NCBI RefSeq assembly: GCF_019024325.1
Contig: NZ_JAFNJS010000008.1
Coordinates: 159,566-223,565, forward strand
DNA length: 64,000 nucleotides
Direction: 5' to 3'
From: Falsiroseomonas tokyonensis
GTDB taxonomy: Bacteria > Pseudomonadota > Alphaproteobacteria > Acetobacterales > Acetobacteraceae
The notes beneath the pieces are model-generated. The model did not search any database. It saw only the letters and a program-made list of their open reading frames with translations, and was not told the origin of the DNA. Below, piece by piece: positions 15,048 to 23,479 of this stretch. Position numbers and translations under genes: made by a program. Position 1 is the first letter of the stretch. Each line of letters starts with the position of its first letter.

Positions 15048-15980
15048 ATGCCGCTGCTCCCCATCCCCCCGCGCGGCGACGATTGGCACGCGCTGCGCGC
15101 CCGGCATGTGGGCGCCAGCGAGATATCCATCCTGTTCGGCTGCGCGCCGGACTACCTGCCGGGCGTCTACGCCCTGTGGCACGTCAAGGCCGGCCTGATC
15201 CCGCGCGAGGAGGTGGCGAACCAGCGCGCCGCCTGGGGGCTTTTGCTGGAGGAGGCCATCGCCGCGGGCGCAGCAGAGCGCGAAGGCTGGCAGGTTCTGC
15301 CCGGCCGGTATGCGAGCCGCGACGGCCTCGGCGCCACGCTGGATCGCATTATCGCCGAGCCTGGCCCGAACGATGAAGGCTGCACTGGCCCCGGCGTGCT
15401 TGAGCTGAAGAATGTGGACTGGATGGTCCATCGGCGCGGCTGGGACGGCGAGCCGCCGCTGCACATCCTGCTGCAGCTGCAGGCGCAGCTGGCCGCGACG
15501 GCCTTTACCTGGGGCGCGGTCGCGGCGCTAGTCGGCGGCAACGACCTGAAGGTGTGGCGCTACTCGGCGCGGCCGAAGCTGCACGCCGAAATCATGGCCC
15601 GCGTGACGCATTTCTGGCGCTCCATCCGCGAGGGCAAGCCGCCGCAGCCAGACGGCAGCGACGCGACCTATCGCGCCCTGATGGTGCTTGAACCTGAGGT
15701 TGTCGACGAGCCGGCCGACCTGAGCGCGGACAACGAGGCACCGGATCTGGCCGCCCGCTACCTGGCGGCGGCAGCGGCCGAGAAGGCCGCGAAGGCGGAG
15801 AAGGAAGAAGCCCGCAATCGCCTGCTGGAGAAGTTGGGCTCCTGCCGGTGGGGTGACACGACCGGATACCGCATTTCGCAGGCTGTCACGCCCGCGAAGG
15901 ACCAGCGGCCTGCGCGCCCGGGAGAAATCATCTCTGGGCGCGCCGAGGCCCGCCGAATCATCGTGAAGGAATTGACCTGA
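15048..15980 (+). CDS. YqaJ-family (lambda exonuclease-like) recombination exonuclease
   Basis: 310 aa. Resects double-strand ends 5' to 3' so that RecT can anneal the exposed strand. Seen: RARHVGASEISILFGC near the N-terminus, WGLLLEEAIA, the metal-binding LGATLDRII (Asp) and GVLELKNVDW (Glu-x-Lys), then LQLQAQLAATAF, the order typical of the YqaJ family. The C-terminal 80 residues include a short coiled coil. Its stop overlaps the recT start (TGATG). Confidence 0.92.
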   Translation: MPLLPIPPRGDDWHALRARHVGASEISILFGCAPDYLPGVYALWHVKAGLIPREEVANQRAAWGLLLEEAIAAGAAEREGWQVLPGRYASRDGLGATLDRIIAEPGPNDEGCTGPGVLELKNVDWMVHRRGWDGEPPLHILLQLQAQLAATAFTWGAVAALVGGNDLKVWRYSARPKLHAEIMARVTHFWRSIREGKPPQPDGSDATYRALMVLEPEVVDEPADLSADNEAPDLAARYLAAAAAEKAAKAEKEEARNRLLEKLGSCRWGDTTGYRISQAVTPAKDQRPARPGEIISGRAEARRIIVKELT

Positions 15981-16816
15981 TGAACCAGATCACCAAGACG
16001 ACGGAGACCCCGGAGGCCAAGCTGCGTCAGCAGCTGTCCAGCATGGCGCCGCAGTTCGCGATGGCGCTGCCCAGCCACATCAAGCCGGAGAAGCTGCAGC
16101 GCGTTGTGATGACGGTCGCGCAGCAGAACCCGGCGTTGCTCGACGCGGATCGCCGCAGCCTGCTGGGCGCCTGCCTGAAGTGCGCCGCGGATGGCCTGAT
16201 CCCGGACGGGCGCGAGGCCGCGCTCGTGATGTTCAAGGACAAGGTCCAGTATATGCCGATGATGGCCGGCCTGCTGAAGCGGGCGCGGAACAGCGGCGAG
16301 ATCGCGGGCGTCATCGCGCAGGTCATCTATGAGCGCGACGAGTTCATCCAGACCCCGGATGATTTCGATCACCCGATCCGCCACCGCCCTCCGGCGCTGG
16401 GTCAGGACCGCGGTAAGCCGATCGGCGCCTATGCGCTCGGCAAGCTGAAGGACGGCACCGTCGTCTCCGAGGTGATGTCGCTGTCGGAGATCGAGAAAGT
16501 GCGGCGGGTCAGCCGTGCGAGCGGGGCCGGCCCCTGGGTCCAGTGGTGGGACGAGATGGCCCGCAAGACGGTGTTCCGGCGCCTGTCCAAGTGGCTGCCG
16601 ATGGACGCAGAGGATGCGGATCGCGTCGAGCAGGCCATGCGTCGGGACGATAGCCTTGGCGCGCCGCAGGGTGATGCGGACGCGGCCCGTGGCGTGATTC
16701 TGGAGGGCGAGGCGGCCGAGAGCGGCAGCAGCCGCCTGGATGCGCTGGAGGGCAGCTTGGCGCAGGCCGACGAAGACGACTTCCCCGGCACCGCCACCAC
16801 GGCGCAGGGAGCCTGA
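15980..16816 (+). CDS. recT: RecT-family single-strand annealing protein
   Basis: 278 aa. Anneals complementary single strands and works with the exonuclease encoded just upstream. RecT signatures are clear: LLDADRRSLLGACLKCAADGL, MPMMAGLLKRARNSGEI, the VIYERDEF segment, and WWDEMARKTVFRRLSKWLP. The last 60 residues are acidic and low in complexity. Confidence 0.95.
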   Translation: MNQITKTTETPEAKLRQQLSSMAPQFAMALPSHIKPEKLQRVVMTVAQQNPALLDADRRSLLGACLKCAADGLIPDGREAALVMFKDKVQYMPMMAGLLKRARNSGEIAGVIAQVIYERDEFIQTPDDFDHPIRHRPPALGQDRGKPIGAYALGKLKDGTVVSEVMSLSEIEKVRRVSRASGAGPWVQWWDEMARKTVFRRLSKWLPMDAEDADRVEQAMRRDDSLGAPQGDADAARGVILEGEAAESGSSRLDALEGSLAQADEDDFPGTATTAQGA

Positions 16817-16819
16817 CCG

Positions 16820-17476
16820 ATGCCCTGGACCGACATTCTCCCCCAGCGCGGTGTGCGCATCAGCGCCGCGCCCGGCGTCACCGTGTCCTGGCGCGTCAAG
16901 ACCAAGGGCACCCCGATCATGGCCGTGACCATCGGGGCCGAGCTGGCGACGAGCCTGGGATGGGCTGCCAAGCAGCGGGTTCGCGTTCGCATGGACCGCG
17001 CGGCCGGGCTGCTGAGGTTCGACCGGACCGACGACCTGGCCCGGAGCTTTGCGCTTCATGGGACGAAGACCACGCCCGTGGTGGCTGTGAATTTCTCCCC
17101 ACCGAACATGGGCGTGGACGGTCAGCAGAAGGCCACGCCTGTGCAGCATCGGGTCGAGGATGGCGGGCTGACGGTGGAGTTGCCGGGATGGGCGCGTCCT
17201 GCCGCTGCTCCCGTGCCGGCCCCAAAGACCGCGCCAATCACTGAGCGCGTCACCGGGAAGACGTTGGTGAAGTCTGCACCAGCCGTTCAACCAGACAGCC
17301 CGCTCGCCGCGCTGCCGCCGGACGACGCCGAGGAAGCGCGCCAGATGATGCGCAACGGCAAGGTCGGCGCGCGCGACTTGGCCGAGTATTTCGGCTGGCC
17401 GCAGGAGCAGTCGATTAAGGTCGCAGCGGCCATCCGGGACGAGATGGCGGCGCGGGCGCGCGGGACGGCGGCATGA
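16820..17476 (+). CDS. Hypothetical two-part phage protein
   Basis: 218 aa. The first 120 residues are beta-rich, including VRVRMDRAAGLLRFDRTDD. After a Pro/Ala linker, the last 55 residues look like a winged helix or homeodomain-like fold (EEARQMMRNGKVGARDLAEYF and the helix after it). It sits between recT and the methyltransferase. No family recognised. Confidence 0.6.
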   Translation: MPWTDILPQRGVRISAAPGVTVSWRVKTKGTPIMAVTIGAELATSLGWAAKQRVRVRMDRAAGLLRFDRTDDLARSFALHGTKTTPVVAVNFSPPNMGVDGQQKATPVQHRVEDGGLTVELPGWARPAAAPVPAPKTAPITERVTGKTLVKSAPAVQPDSPLAALPPDDAEEARQMMRNGKVGARDLAEYFGWPQEQSIKVAAAIRDEMAARARGTAA

Positions 17477-19146
17477 ACGCGATCGGTGCCCGCCTCGGCC
17501 GCCGTCGGACTCCGCTGGCGTCCAGCCAGTGGCCACTGGACGGAGGCATCACCGTCGTCCTGTTCGCCGGCCTCGGCGGCGCCTGCGCCGGGCTGGAGGA
17601 GGCAGGGTGCCCGGTCCAGGTAGCGAACAACCACGACGATGTGGCGCTCGCCGCCCATGCCGCGCTGCACCCGCACACGCGGCACGTTCGGGGCGACATC
17701 TTCGACGTGGATCCGATCGCCGCGACCAGCGGGCGGCGCGTGCGGGTGCTGTGGGCTTCGCCGGACTGCCGGGATCATTCGGTGGCGAAGGGTGGCGCGC
17801 CGCGCTCGCCGCGCGTGCGGAGCCTGCCGTGGCAGGCCTGCCGCTGGGCCGGCAAGACGCAGCCGGAGGTGATCTTCCTGGAGAATGTCCGGGAGATCCG
17901 GGGCTGGGGGCCGCTGGTCGCGAAGCGGTGCCGGCAGACCGGCCGGGTGATGAAGGCTGACGGAACCGTCGCCGCGCCAGGCGAGCGCGTGCCGGTGCGC
18001 GAGCAGATGCTGGTGCGGGACACCGCCCGCCTTGGGCGCAGCTTCCGGCGATGGGTGCGCCACCTGCGGCGCCTCGGCTACGCCTATGAGGACCGCGACC
18101 TGAACTGCGCGGACTATGGCATTCCGACCAGCCGCAGGCGCTTCTTCGCGGTGGCGCGTCGGGACGGCCTGCCGATCGCTTGGCCCGCCCGCACCCACGC
18201 GCCGCGCGAGCAAGCGAAGGCGATGGACCTGGCGCCCTGGGTGGCGGCGAGCACAATCATTGATTGGTCTCTGCCCCTGCCAAGCATCTTCGACCGCAAG
18301 CGCCCGCTGGCGCCGGCGACGGAACGGCGCATCGCCACCGGCCTGCGGCGCTTCGTGCTGGACAACCCGCAGCCCTTCCTGGTGCCGCTGACGCATAGCG
18401 GCGCCCCGCGAATCTACCCGGCCGGGTATATCCCGCTGCCGACGATCACGACGGCGCATCGCGGGGAGGTGGCGGTGGTCGCGCCGGTCATGGTGCAGAC
18501 CGGCTATGGCGAGCGAGCCGGCCAGGCGCCGCGCGCGCTGGATCTGGCGCAGCCGATCGGCACCCAGGTCGGCGCCAACAAGTTCGCCATAGCCGCGGCA
18601 TGGATGGCGCAGCACAACCTCGGCGCGGTGGGCGTGCGCGCCGATGCGCCGCTGTCCACCCTCACAACCGCCGGGACGCAGCAGCAGCTCGCCGCGGGCT
18701 TCCTGACGAAGTTCCAGCAGAACAGCGTGGGCCAGAAGCCGACCGCGCCATTGGACACGGTGATGGCAGGCGCCACGCGCTTTGCCGCCGTCGCGGCCTT
18801 CCTGACGAAATACTACGGCGAGGGCGGGACGGCGCAGGGTTGCGACGAAGCGCTGCACACCGTCTCGACCAAGGCCCGCTTCGGCGTCGTGACCGTGACG
18901 ATCCAGGGCGAGCCCTATGTGGTCGCCGACATCGGCATGCGGATGCTCGAGCCGAGCGAGGCCGCTGCGGCGCATGAGCTGACCCTGCCGCGGGAGATCG
19001 TGGTGGACGGCCGCCGCCGGCCGCTGACGAAGACCGAGGCGATGAGGCTGATCGGCAACAGCGTTCCGAAGCGCATGGCCAGGCTGCTGGCCGAGGCGAA
19101 TGTGGTTCACGCGCTGGCCGCGCCGGGGCGAAGGAGCGCGGCATGA
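17473..19146 (+). CDS. Phage DNA (cytosine-5) methyltransferase
   Basis: 557 aa. Transfers a methyl group from S-adenosylmethionine to cytosine C5. Motif I FAGLGG (31-36), the catalytic loop SPDC with Cys99, ENV (137-139), a QRR-like TSRRRFF and the final GNSVP motif are present in order. The catalytic motif is SPxC rather than the common PPC, a variant frequent in phage enzymes. The long stretch between about 250 and 500 would be the target-recognition region. It is an orphan: no cognate endonuclease is nearby, so it probably protects phage DNA from host restriction. Confidence 0.92.
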   Translation: MNAIGARLGRRRTPLASSQWPLDGGITVVLFAGLGGACAGLEEAGCPVQVANNHDDVALAAHAALHPHTRHVRGDIFDVDPIAATSGRRVRVLWASPDCRDHSVAKGGAPRSPRVRSLPWQACRWAGKTQPEVIFLENVREIRGWGPLVAKRCRQTGRVMKADGTVAAPGERVPVREQMLVRDTARLGRSFRRWVRHLRRLGYAYEDRDLNCADYGIPTSRRRFFAVARRDGLPIAWPARTHAPREQAKAMDLAPWVAASTIIDWSLPLPSIFDRKRPLAPATERRIATGLRRFVLDNPQPFLVPLTHSGAPRIYPAGYIPLPTITTAHRGEVAVVAPVMVQTGYGERAGQAPRALDLAQPIGTQVGANKFAIAAAWMAQHNLGAVGVRADAPLSTLTTAGTQQQLAAGFLTKFQQNSVGQKPTAPLDTVMAGATRFAAVAAFLTKYYGEGGTAQGCDEALHTVSTKARFGVVTVTIQGEPYVVADIGMRMLEPSEAAAAHELTLPREIVVDGRRRPLTKTEAMRLIGNSVPKRMARLLAEANVVHALAAPGRRSAA

Positions 19147-19640
19147 CGCAGGAAGAACGCGCGGCGCTGCTGGCGAAGGCGGAGAAGGCGACGCCGGGGC
19201 CGTGGGATACGAGCTGCGGCCCGTCCGCCGTCAGTGATATCTTTGAAGAGGGCGACTTCAACATCTACCCGCCGCTAGGCCAATTTGGCCCGGTCGCCAT
19301 TGGTGCGGGCGCCCACAACGCCGCCTTCATCGCCGCCGCCGATCCGACCACGGTGAAGGCCCTGCTCGCCGCGCTGGATGCGGCGCGCGAAGAATGCCTG
19401 CGGACGGGCCGGCTGCTGAATGCGGACCTGCAGCACCAGATGGCCGAGCGCGACGAAGCCCGCGCTGAGCTCGCCGCCGCGCAGGCGGAGATCGCGCGGC
19501 TGCGGGAGGCGCTGGAGCGATACGGGGAACGGTATTGCGAAGGCTGGTGCCACGACGGCGGAGCTGGATGCTTTACGGATTGCGGAGGCTGCGAGGCTTG
19601 GGCCGCCCTTGCATCGCCGGGCGCGGGAGACGGCGCATGA
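19143..19640 (+). CDS. Ead/Ea22-like phage protein
   Basis: 165 aa. An N-terminal block with ATPGPW, and GAHNAAFIAAADP, followed by a coiled coil (about 75-130), matches the Ead/Ea22 type of accessory protein found in PL operons of lambdoid phages. A Cys-rich tail (CEGWCHDGGAGCFTDCGGC) may bind metal. Function in the family is unknown. Confidence 0.65.
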   Translation: MTQEERAALLAKAEKATPGPWDTSCGPSAVSDIFEEGDFNIYPPLGQFGPVAIGAGAHNAAFIAAADPTTVKALLAALDAAREECLRTGRLLNADLQHQMAERDEARAELAAAQAEIARLREALERYGERYCEGWCHDGGAGCFTDCGGCEAWAALASPGAGDGA

Positions 19641-19939
19641 CGGACACGAGCAGCGCCGCCATCGAGCGGCTGGCGAGATGCTACGACCTGGAAGCGGCGC
19701 GCTTCGCCCCCGGCATGCCGGGTCAGGTGCACAAGCAAGAGACCGCCGCCACCCTCCGCGCCCTCGCGGCCGAGCGGGACGCGCTGCGGGCGGCGCTGGT
19801 CGCGGCGCGGCAAACGATCCTCGACCTGAAGCCCATGGCTGATGTCGAGGGCAGCGATGATGACTGGGTTGGCGACATAGACGCCGCCCTCGCACGCATC
19901 CCCGCGCAGCCCGCCGCGCAGGCCGGGGAGGGCGTGTGA
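19637..19939 (+). CDS. Small hypothetical phage protein with coiled coil
   Basis: 100 aa from ATG 19637 (ATGA overlap). The central helix (ETAATLRALAAERDALRAAL) is a short coiled coil, as in many Ea22-operon accessory proteins. No family recognised. Confidence 0.6.
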   Translation: MTDTSSAAIERLARCYDLEAARFAPGMPGQVHKQETAATLRALAAERDALRAALVAARQTILDLKPMADVEGSDDDWVGDIDAALARIPAQPAAQAGEGV

Positions 19940-20175
19940 TGGGCGAGATCGTAATCAAGAAATGGCGCTGCGACCGGTGCCACGCCATCCACGACAACAA
20001 GCCGCATGTTGTGGAGACTGTCGAGGTTTCGGCCCACGAATACCTTGAATGGGCTGTCGGCGAACTGATGGTGTGGAAGGAGATGTGCCAAACCTGCAAC
20101 TGGACGGTCAGGAGGGAACTACGCGCCATGCTCGCGTCGGCAAAGGCCGCGCAGGCCGGGGAGCCGGACGCATGA
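19939..20175 (+). CDS. Small zinc-ribbon phage protein
   Basis: 78 aa from ATG 19939; a GTG at 19936 is an alternative. CDRC near residue 11 and CQTC near residue 52 form a split zinc ribbon. The remainder is basic. No family recognised. Confidence 0.6.
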   Translation: MGEIVIKKWRCDRCHAIHDNKPHVVETVEVSAHEYLEWAVGELMVWKEMCQTCNWTVRRELRAMLASAKAAQAGEPDA

Positions 20176-20750
20176 CCGCGATGCAGCCCGGCGCGGGCGA
20201 CCTGTTTGACACACCGCGCCATCATGCCGGCAATCGCGTTCTGGCCAGGTCCGCTGGCAGCCAAGGGACGGCCGTGTTTGGCGGTCCGCTCGATTGCTAC
20301 CGCTACCGTCTCGGGCGCCGCTGGGGCGAAGGGCCGTCAGTGCTGTTCGTTATGATGAACCCCAGCACAGCGAGCGCCGAAGCCGACGACGCGACCATTG
20401 CCAAGGTCACAAAGTTCGCCAAGCGATGGGGCTTCGGCGGGCTGCTGATCGGAAACGTCCACGCTTACCGCTGCACGGATCAGGCGCGGCTTGTGGAGGC
20501 GTCTGACCCAATCGGCCCCGACAACGACCGCCATTTGCGGGAGATGGCGGCGGAGGCAATTCAAATCGTGATGGCCTACGGCACGCCGAAGATTGTCCCT
20601 CTGCGGCAGCACGGCCCAGAGGTCGCCCGGATGCTGATACGCGACGGGCACAAGTTGTATGCGCTGCGTGTCAGCGCGGCCGGCATGCCATGGCATCCGC
20701 TCTACCTGCCTGGCGACACGATACCCAAGCCATGGAGCCCCGGCCCATGA
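20172..20750 (+). CDS. DUF1643 family protein
   Basis: 192 aa from ATG 20172. The signature VLFVMMNPSTASAEADDATI and the later GNVHAYRCTD block identify DUF1643, a family common in phages and mobile elements. Its fold is related to uracil-DNA glycosylase-like proteins by recollection, and no activity is established. It overlaps its neighbours by ATGA. Confidence 0.85.
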   Translation: MTAMQPGAGDLFDTPRHHAGNRVLARSAGSQGTAVFGGPLDCYRYRLGRRWGEGPSVLFVMMNPSTASAEADDATIAKVTKFAKRWGFGGLLIGNVHAYRCTDQARLVEASDPIGPDNDRHLREMAAEAIQIVMAYGTPKIVPLRQHGPEVARMLIRDGHKLYALRVSAAGMPWHPLYLPGDTIPKPWSPGP

Positions 20751-21397
20751 CCCCGATGCAGAGTGACCCCGCCGCGCCCGCGTGGCCGGATGACGTGGTG
20801 GAGGCAGTGGCGCGCGCTTTGTGCGAGGACGACGGCTATCCGCCGGACCAGATCGCCGGGCCGCCCGGATACCCGCCGCGCTGGCGCGATTATGCGCATC
20901 ACGCCCGCGCAGCCCTCGCCGCCCTCGCACCGTGGATCGCAGCCAAGCGCGCTGCGGCCGAGCGGCGGGGGATCGAGCGGGCGGCAGCGGAATTCGAGCG
21001 ATGCGCGCATGAAGATGGCCGAGCGGAATGCTGCGGTCGTGGCGCCGGCGGTTGGAGCTCGCATCCGCCGGAGTGCTGCGGCGACCCGGATTACGTGATC
21101 AGCGCAGATCGCGGCGCATCGGCTATCCGCGCCCTCCCGCCCTCGGACCCGGCCGCCGCGTCTGCGCTGGCCGAGCTGCTGCGGCGCGCGGTGGCGGAGG
21201 AGCGAGAGCGGATCATCGAGGCGGTTCGCGATGAGGCAGACACGACGCCATGCGACGAGGACGCCAAGGTCGTTGAGGACGTGGCCGACCTGATCGAGGC
21301 CGACTTCAACTATGAGGCAGCCGAGGCGATGAAGCGTGTTCGCGAAGGCGAGGACGAAGCCGCGATCAAAGCGCGCGGCGATGGAGGCGCGGCATGA
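20747..21397 (+). CDS. Hypothetical phage protein
   Basis: 216 aa from ATG 20747. The N-terminal 65 residues (DDVVEAVARALCEDDGY and RDYAHHARAALAAL) form a domain often seen in phage and Acinetobacter-type accessory proteins. The middle has a Cys cluster (CCGRGAGGW through ECCGDP), and the C-terminal 70 residues are acidic helices. No function recognised. Confidence 0.6.
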   Translation: MTPMQSDPAAPAWPDDVVEAVARALCEDDGYPPDQIAGPPGYPPRWRDYAHHARAALAALAPWIAAKRAAAERRGIERAAAEFERCAHEDGRAECCGRGAGGWSSHPPECCGDPDYVISADRGASAIRALPPSDPAAASALAELLRRAVAEERERIIEAVRDEADTTPCDEDAKVVEDVADLIEADFNYEAAEAMKRVREGEDEAAIKARGDGGAA

Positions 21398-21621
21398 GCG
21401 ACCCTCTCCGCACCGCCCTGGACGCTGCGGCGCTGGCGATGATGACGCCGGCGGACCGCATGCACGCCGAGCAGTTCCACGGCGGTAAGCCGGGGCCCGG
21501 GCATAGGGCGCAGGCGGCGCTGGGAATTGCTGCGTTTCAGCGGGCGCTGCCGCCATGCTGGCACATGGACAAGCCGCGCGAAGAAATCGCCGCCGCAGTG
21601 GAGCGCGCAGCCCATGACTGA
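21394..21621 (+). CDS. Small hypothetical phage protein
   Basis: 75 aa with ATGA overlap upstream. Sequence AEQFHGGKPGPGHRAQAALGI resembles short modules found in several phage accessory proteins. No function recognised. Confidence 0.55.
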   Translation: MSDPLRTALDAAALAMMTPADRMHAEQFHGGKPGPGHRAQAALGIAAFQRALPPCWHMDKPREEIAAAVERAAHD

Positions 21622-21802
21622 CCAGTCTACCTCCGCCGCCGAACGCAGCGCAGGCGCGCCACCGGTCGATCATGAGATGCGGTGCTGCGTGTGCGGCAAG
21701 GTGCTGGGCGCCAGCTACGCGGCTCGGGTGGGGCCGCCGTTGATGCAGGTTTGCAGCAAGCAGTGCGCCGGGATGGCGCCGTTCGGGAGGGTGCAACGAT
21801 GA
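21614..21802 (+). CDS. Small zinc-finger phage protein
   Basis: 62 aa from ATG 21614, overlapping the previous gene by 8 bases. The pair CCVCGK and CSKQC make a likely zinc site in the C-terminal half. No family recognised. Confidence 0.6.
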   Translation: MTDQSTSAAERSAGAPPVDHEMRCCVCGKVLGASYAARVGPPLMQVCSKQCAGMAPFGRVQR

Positions 21803-22506
21803 CCGTGCTTGCTGACGCCCTTCGCTCTGCCGGCTTTTCCACTGCCACTGAGCGCCTCGCGAGGCTTGCTCGCAAGATTGCCGCTACCGACTGGCCGATA
21901 ACGCCGCCTGTCGCCTGGACGGACCACGTTGCCGCGCTGCGGCTTAAGGAGGTCGCTTTGTCTGCTGTGAAATCTAACCCACGCAATTGGGACGGCGCCC
22001 GCGACGCTTTGTTCAAGGCAGTCCGCGCGGACCCATCGCTGCTGTGGGAAATGGTCGCGCCGTTCCGTAACCAGGCTGCGCAGATGGTGCTTACCGCTGC
22101 CGCCACGGAGATGCGGCGCGAAGAGTTGGCCCGTCAGGGCCAGGGGGCGGGCCATACAAGATCCGACTACCAAGCCGGTCATGCCCGCCCCTCAACCAAC
22201 GCCCCCGCAAAGGGGCAAGGCGGCTCCGGCCATCGAGGCGCTGGCAACCATGAACAGATTGCCGGGGCCGCCGCCATTACCGCCGCCGTCAAGCGGTCGC
22301 TGCTGGACACGTTCCTTGTGAACGGCCAGCCTATCGGCAACCTGACGCCGCGCGAAGCTGACGCATGGGCTGCCAGTCGCGAGCGCGATGCGCGCTTCGT
22401 GCGGCGCCTGACAGAGAACTTGCCGCCGGATCAGCCGATCCGCGCCTTCCGCACGGCGGAGGATGCAGAACGCATCTATCAGGATGCGGAGGCGACCCAT
22501 GCTTGA
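21799..22506 (+). CDS. Hypothetical phage protein carrying two palindromic inserts
   Basis: 235 aa. The N-terminal 115 residues are helical (LARLARKIAATDWP, NWDGARDALFKAVRADPSLLWEMV by pattern). Residues 115-158 are Gly/His-rich and coincide with two DNA palindromes (22142-22192 and 22219-22272). The C-terminal 75 residues are helical again. The Gly/His stretch looks inserted into an otherwise continuous protein. No family recognised. Confidence 0.6.
   Translation: MTVLADALRSAGFSTATERLARLARKIAATDWPITPPVAWTDHVAALRLKEVALSAVKSNPRNWDGARDALFKAVRADPSLLWEMVAPFRNQAAQMVLTAAATEMRREELARQGQGAGHTRSDYQAGHARPSTNAPAKGQGGSGHRGAGNHEQIAGAAAITAAVKRSLLDTFLVNGQPIGNLTPREADAWAASRERDARFVRRLTENLPPDQPIRAFRTAEDAERIYQDAEATHA
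22142..22192. repeat. In-frame palindromic element 1
   Basis: Ends are near-inverted copies (AGGGGGCGGGCCAT at 22142 and CATGCCCGCCCCT ending 22192). Inside the coding frame it reads GAGHTRSDYQAGHA. The GGC CAT codons (Gly-His) follow the left arm, as in the other elements. Confidence 0.6.
22219..22272. repeat. In-frame palindromic element 2
   Basis: Arms GGCGGCTCCGGC (22219-22230) and GCCGGGGCCGCC (22261-22272) pair at 11 of 12 positions. The frame reads GGSGHRGAGNHEQIAGAA, again with Gly-His from GGC CAT after the left arm. Confidence 0.6.
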
Positions 22507-23479
22507 CCAGATCGCGGAGCGGCCTAGCCGTAGCCGCGTGCGCCGTCCGGCCATTGTATCGGTGTCAACCAGACATGGATTGCCGGACGGCGCGACAATT
22601 TCAGAGATCGGGGGCCAAGTTAGCTCTGTTGGCCATACCAACTGTGCCCCCGTCGGAGAGGGCCATCGAACTGATGGCGACCATACCACCAGTGCCCTCT
22701 CCGACACATGCGCGGCGCTAAAGGCGCTGCAACGCAAGCGACGGTTCTGCATCGTCTCGCAGAGCCGTTGCGACCGATCCTGCGAGGCCTTCATCGCGTC
22801 CATGCTCGGCTACCGGGCAGATCAGGACGAGACGGCGCGCAAGGCGGTCTGGCAACAAGCTTCGGCCATTCGCAAGATGGTCGAGGGAGGCGGAGGCGGC
22901 CATAGTCATAGTGAAGACCAGTGGCGGCATGCCCTCTCCGCCTCCACCCCCATCATCCTGCAAAGCGCCGCCGCGCGCGCTGGGTGGGACAAGCTGCGCG
23001 CCGAATGCGAGCGCGACATGCGCCGCCTCGCCAAGACGCTCCCGGTCTATGGTTGGGCGCAGCAGGTGCGCGGCTTCGGTGACCTAGGCCTGGCGATCGT
23101 CATCGGCGAGACGGGCGACCTGAGCCTGTATGCGACCAAGGAACGGGTGTGGAAGCGCCTTGGCCTGGCGGTCATCGAAGGCTTCCGGCAGTCGCGGCGT
23201 AGCGACGTTGAGCAAGCTGCAGCGCATGGGTTCAACCCCAAGCGCCGGGCCGAAATATGGGCGATCGCAGACGCGATGTTCCGGCACCAGTGGCGGGGCG
23301 CCAAGGAAGACGCGCCGCCCCACGCTCTCGGCCCCTACGGGGAGGCCTACGCACGCCGGAAGGCAGGGACGGAGGCGCGCGAGTGGACCCCGAAGCACCG
23401 GGATAATGATGCCCGCCGGATCATGACCAAGCAGTTGGTTGAGGATCTGTGGCGGGAATGGAGGAAGGCCAATGGCTAA
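22499..23479 (+). CDS. Phage protein with IS110-type helix-hairpin-helix domain
   Basis: 326 aa from ATG 22499. Residues about 185-225 (QQVRGFGDLGLAIVIGETGD and the following Tyr/Trp block) resemble the C-terminal HhH domain of IS110/IS116 transposases. The DEDD catalytic domain of such transposases is absent and no insertion-sequence ends are seen, so it is a stand-alone DNA-binding relative rather than an active transposase. The N-terminal 75 residues and about 125-145 are Gly/His-rich inserts matching three DNA palindromes. It precedes xis, overlapping it by 8 bases. Confidence 0.6.
   Translation: MLDQIAERPSRSRVRRPAIVSVSTRHGLPDGATISEIGGQVSSVGHTNCAPVGEGHRTDGDHTTSALSDTCAALKALQRKRRFCIVSQSRCDRSCEAFIASMLGYRADQDETARKAVWQQASAIRKMVEGGGGGHSHSEDQWRHALSASTPIILQSAAARAGWDKLRAECERDMRRLAKTLPVYGWAQQVRGFGDLGLAIVIGETGDLSLYATKERVWKRLGLAVIEGFRQSRRSDVEQAAAHGFNPKRRAEIWAIADAMFRHQWRGAKEDAPPHALGPYGEAYARRKAGTEAREWTPKHRDNDARRIMTKQLVEDLWREWRKANG
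22609..22652. repeat. In-frame palindromic element 3
   Basis: Arms CGGGGGC (22609-22615) and GCCCCCG (22646-22652), with partial pairing continuing inward. The frame reads GGQVSSVGHTNCAPV. It abuts element 4. Confidence 0.5.
22652..22705. repeat. In-frame palindromic element 4
   Basis: Perfect 12-bp arms GTCGGAGAGGGC (22652-22663) and GCCCTCTCCGAC (22694-22705). The frame reads VGEGHRTDGDHTTSALSDT. The inner part repeats CCATACCA from element 3. Confidence 0.65.
22886..22945. repeat. In-frame palindromic element 5
   Basis: Arms of 15 bases pairing at 13 positions (GGAGGCGGAGGCGGC at 22886 and GCCCTCTCCGCCTCC ending 22945). The frame reads GGGGGHSHSEDQWRHALSAS, with the Gly-His after the left arm. 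Confidence 0.65.

Noticed and set aside
22499..23479. A complete IS110 insertion sequence
   Set aside because: Only the HhH-like part is present, no DEDD catalytic domain and no element ends; the gene is part of the phage operon.
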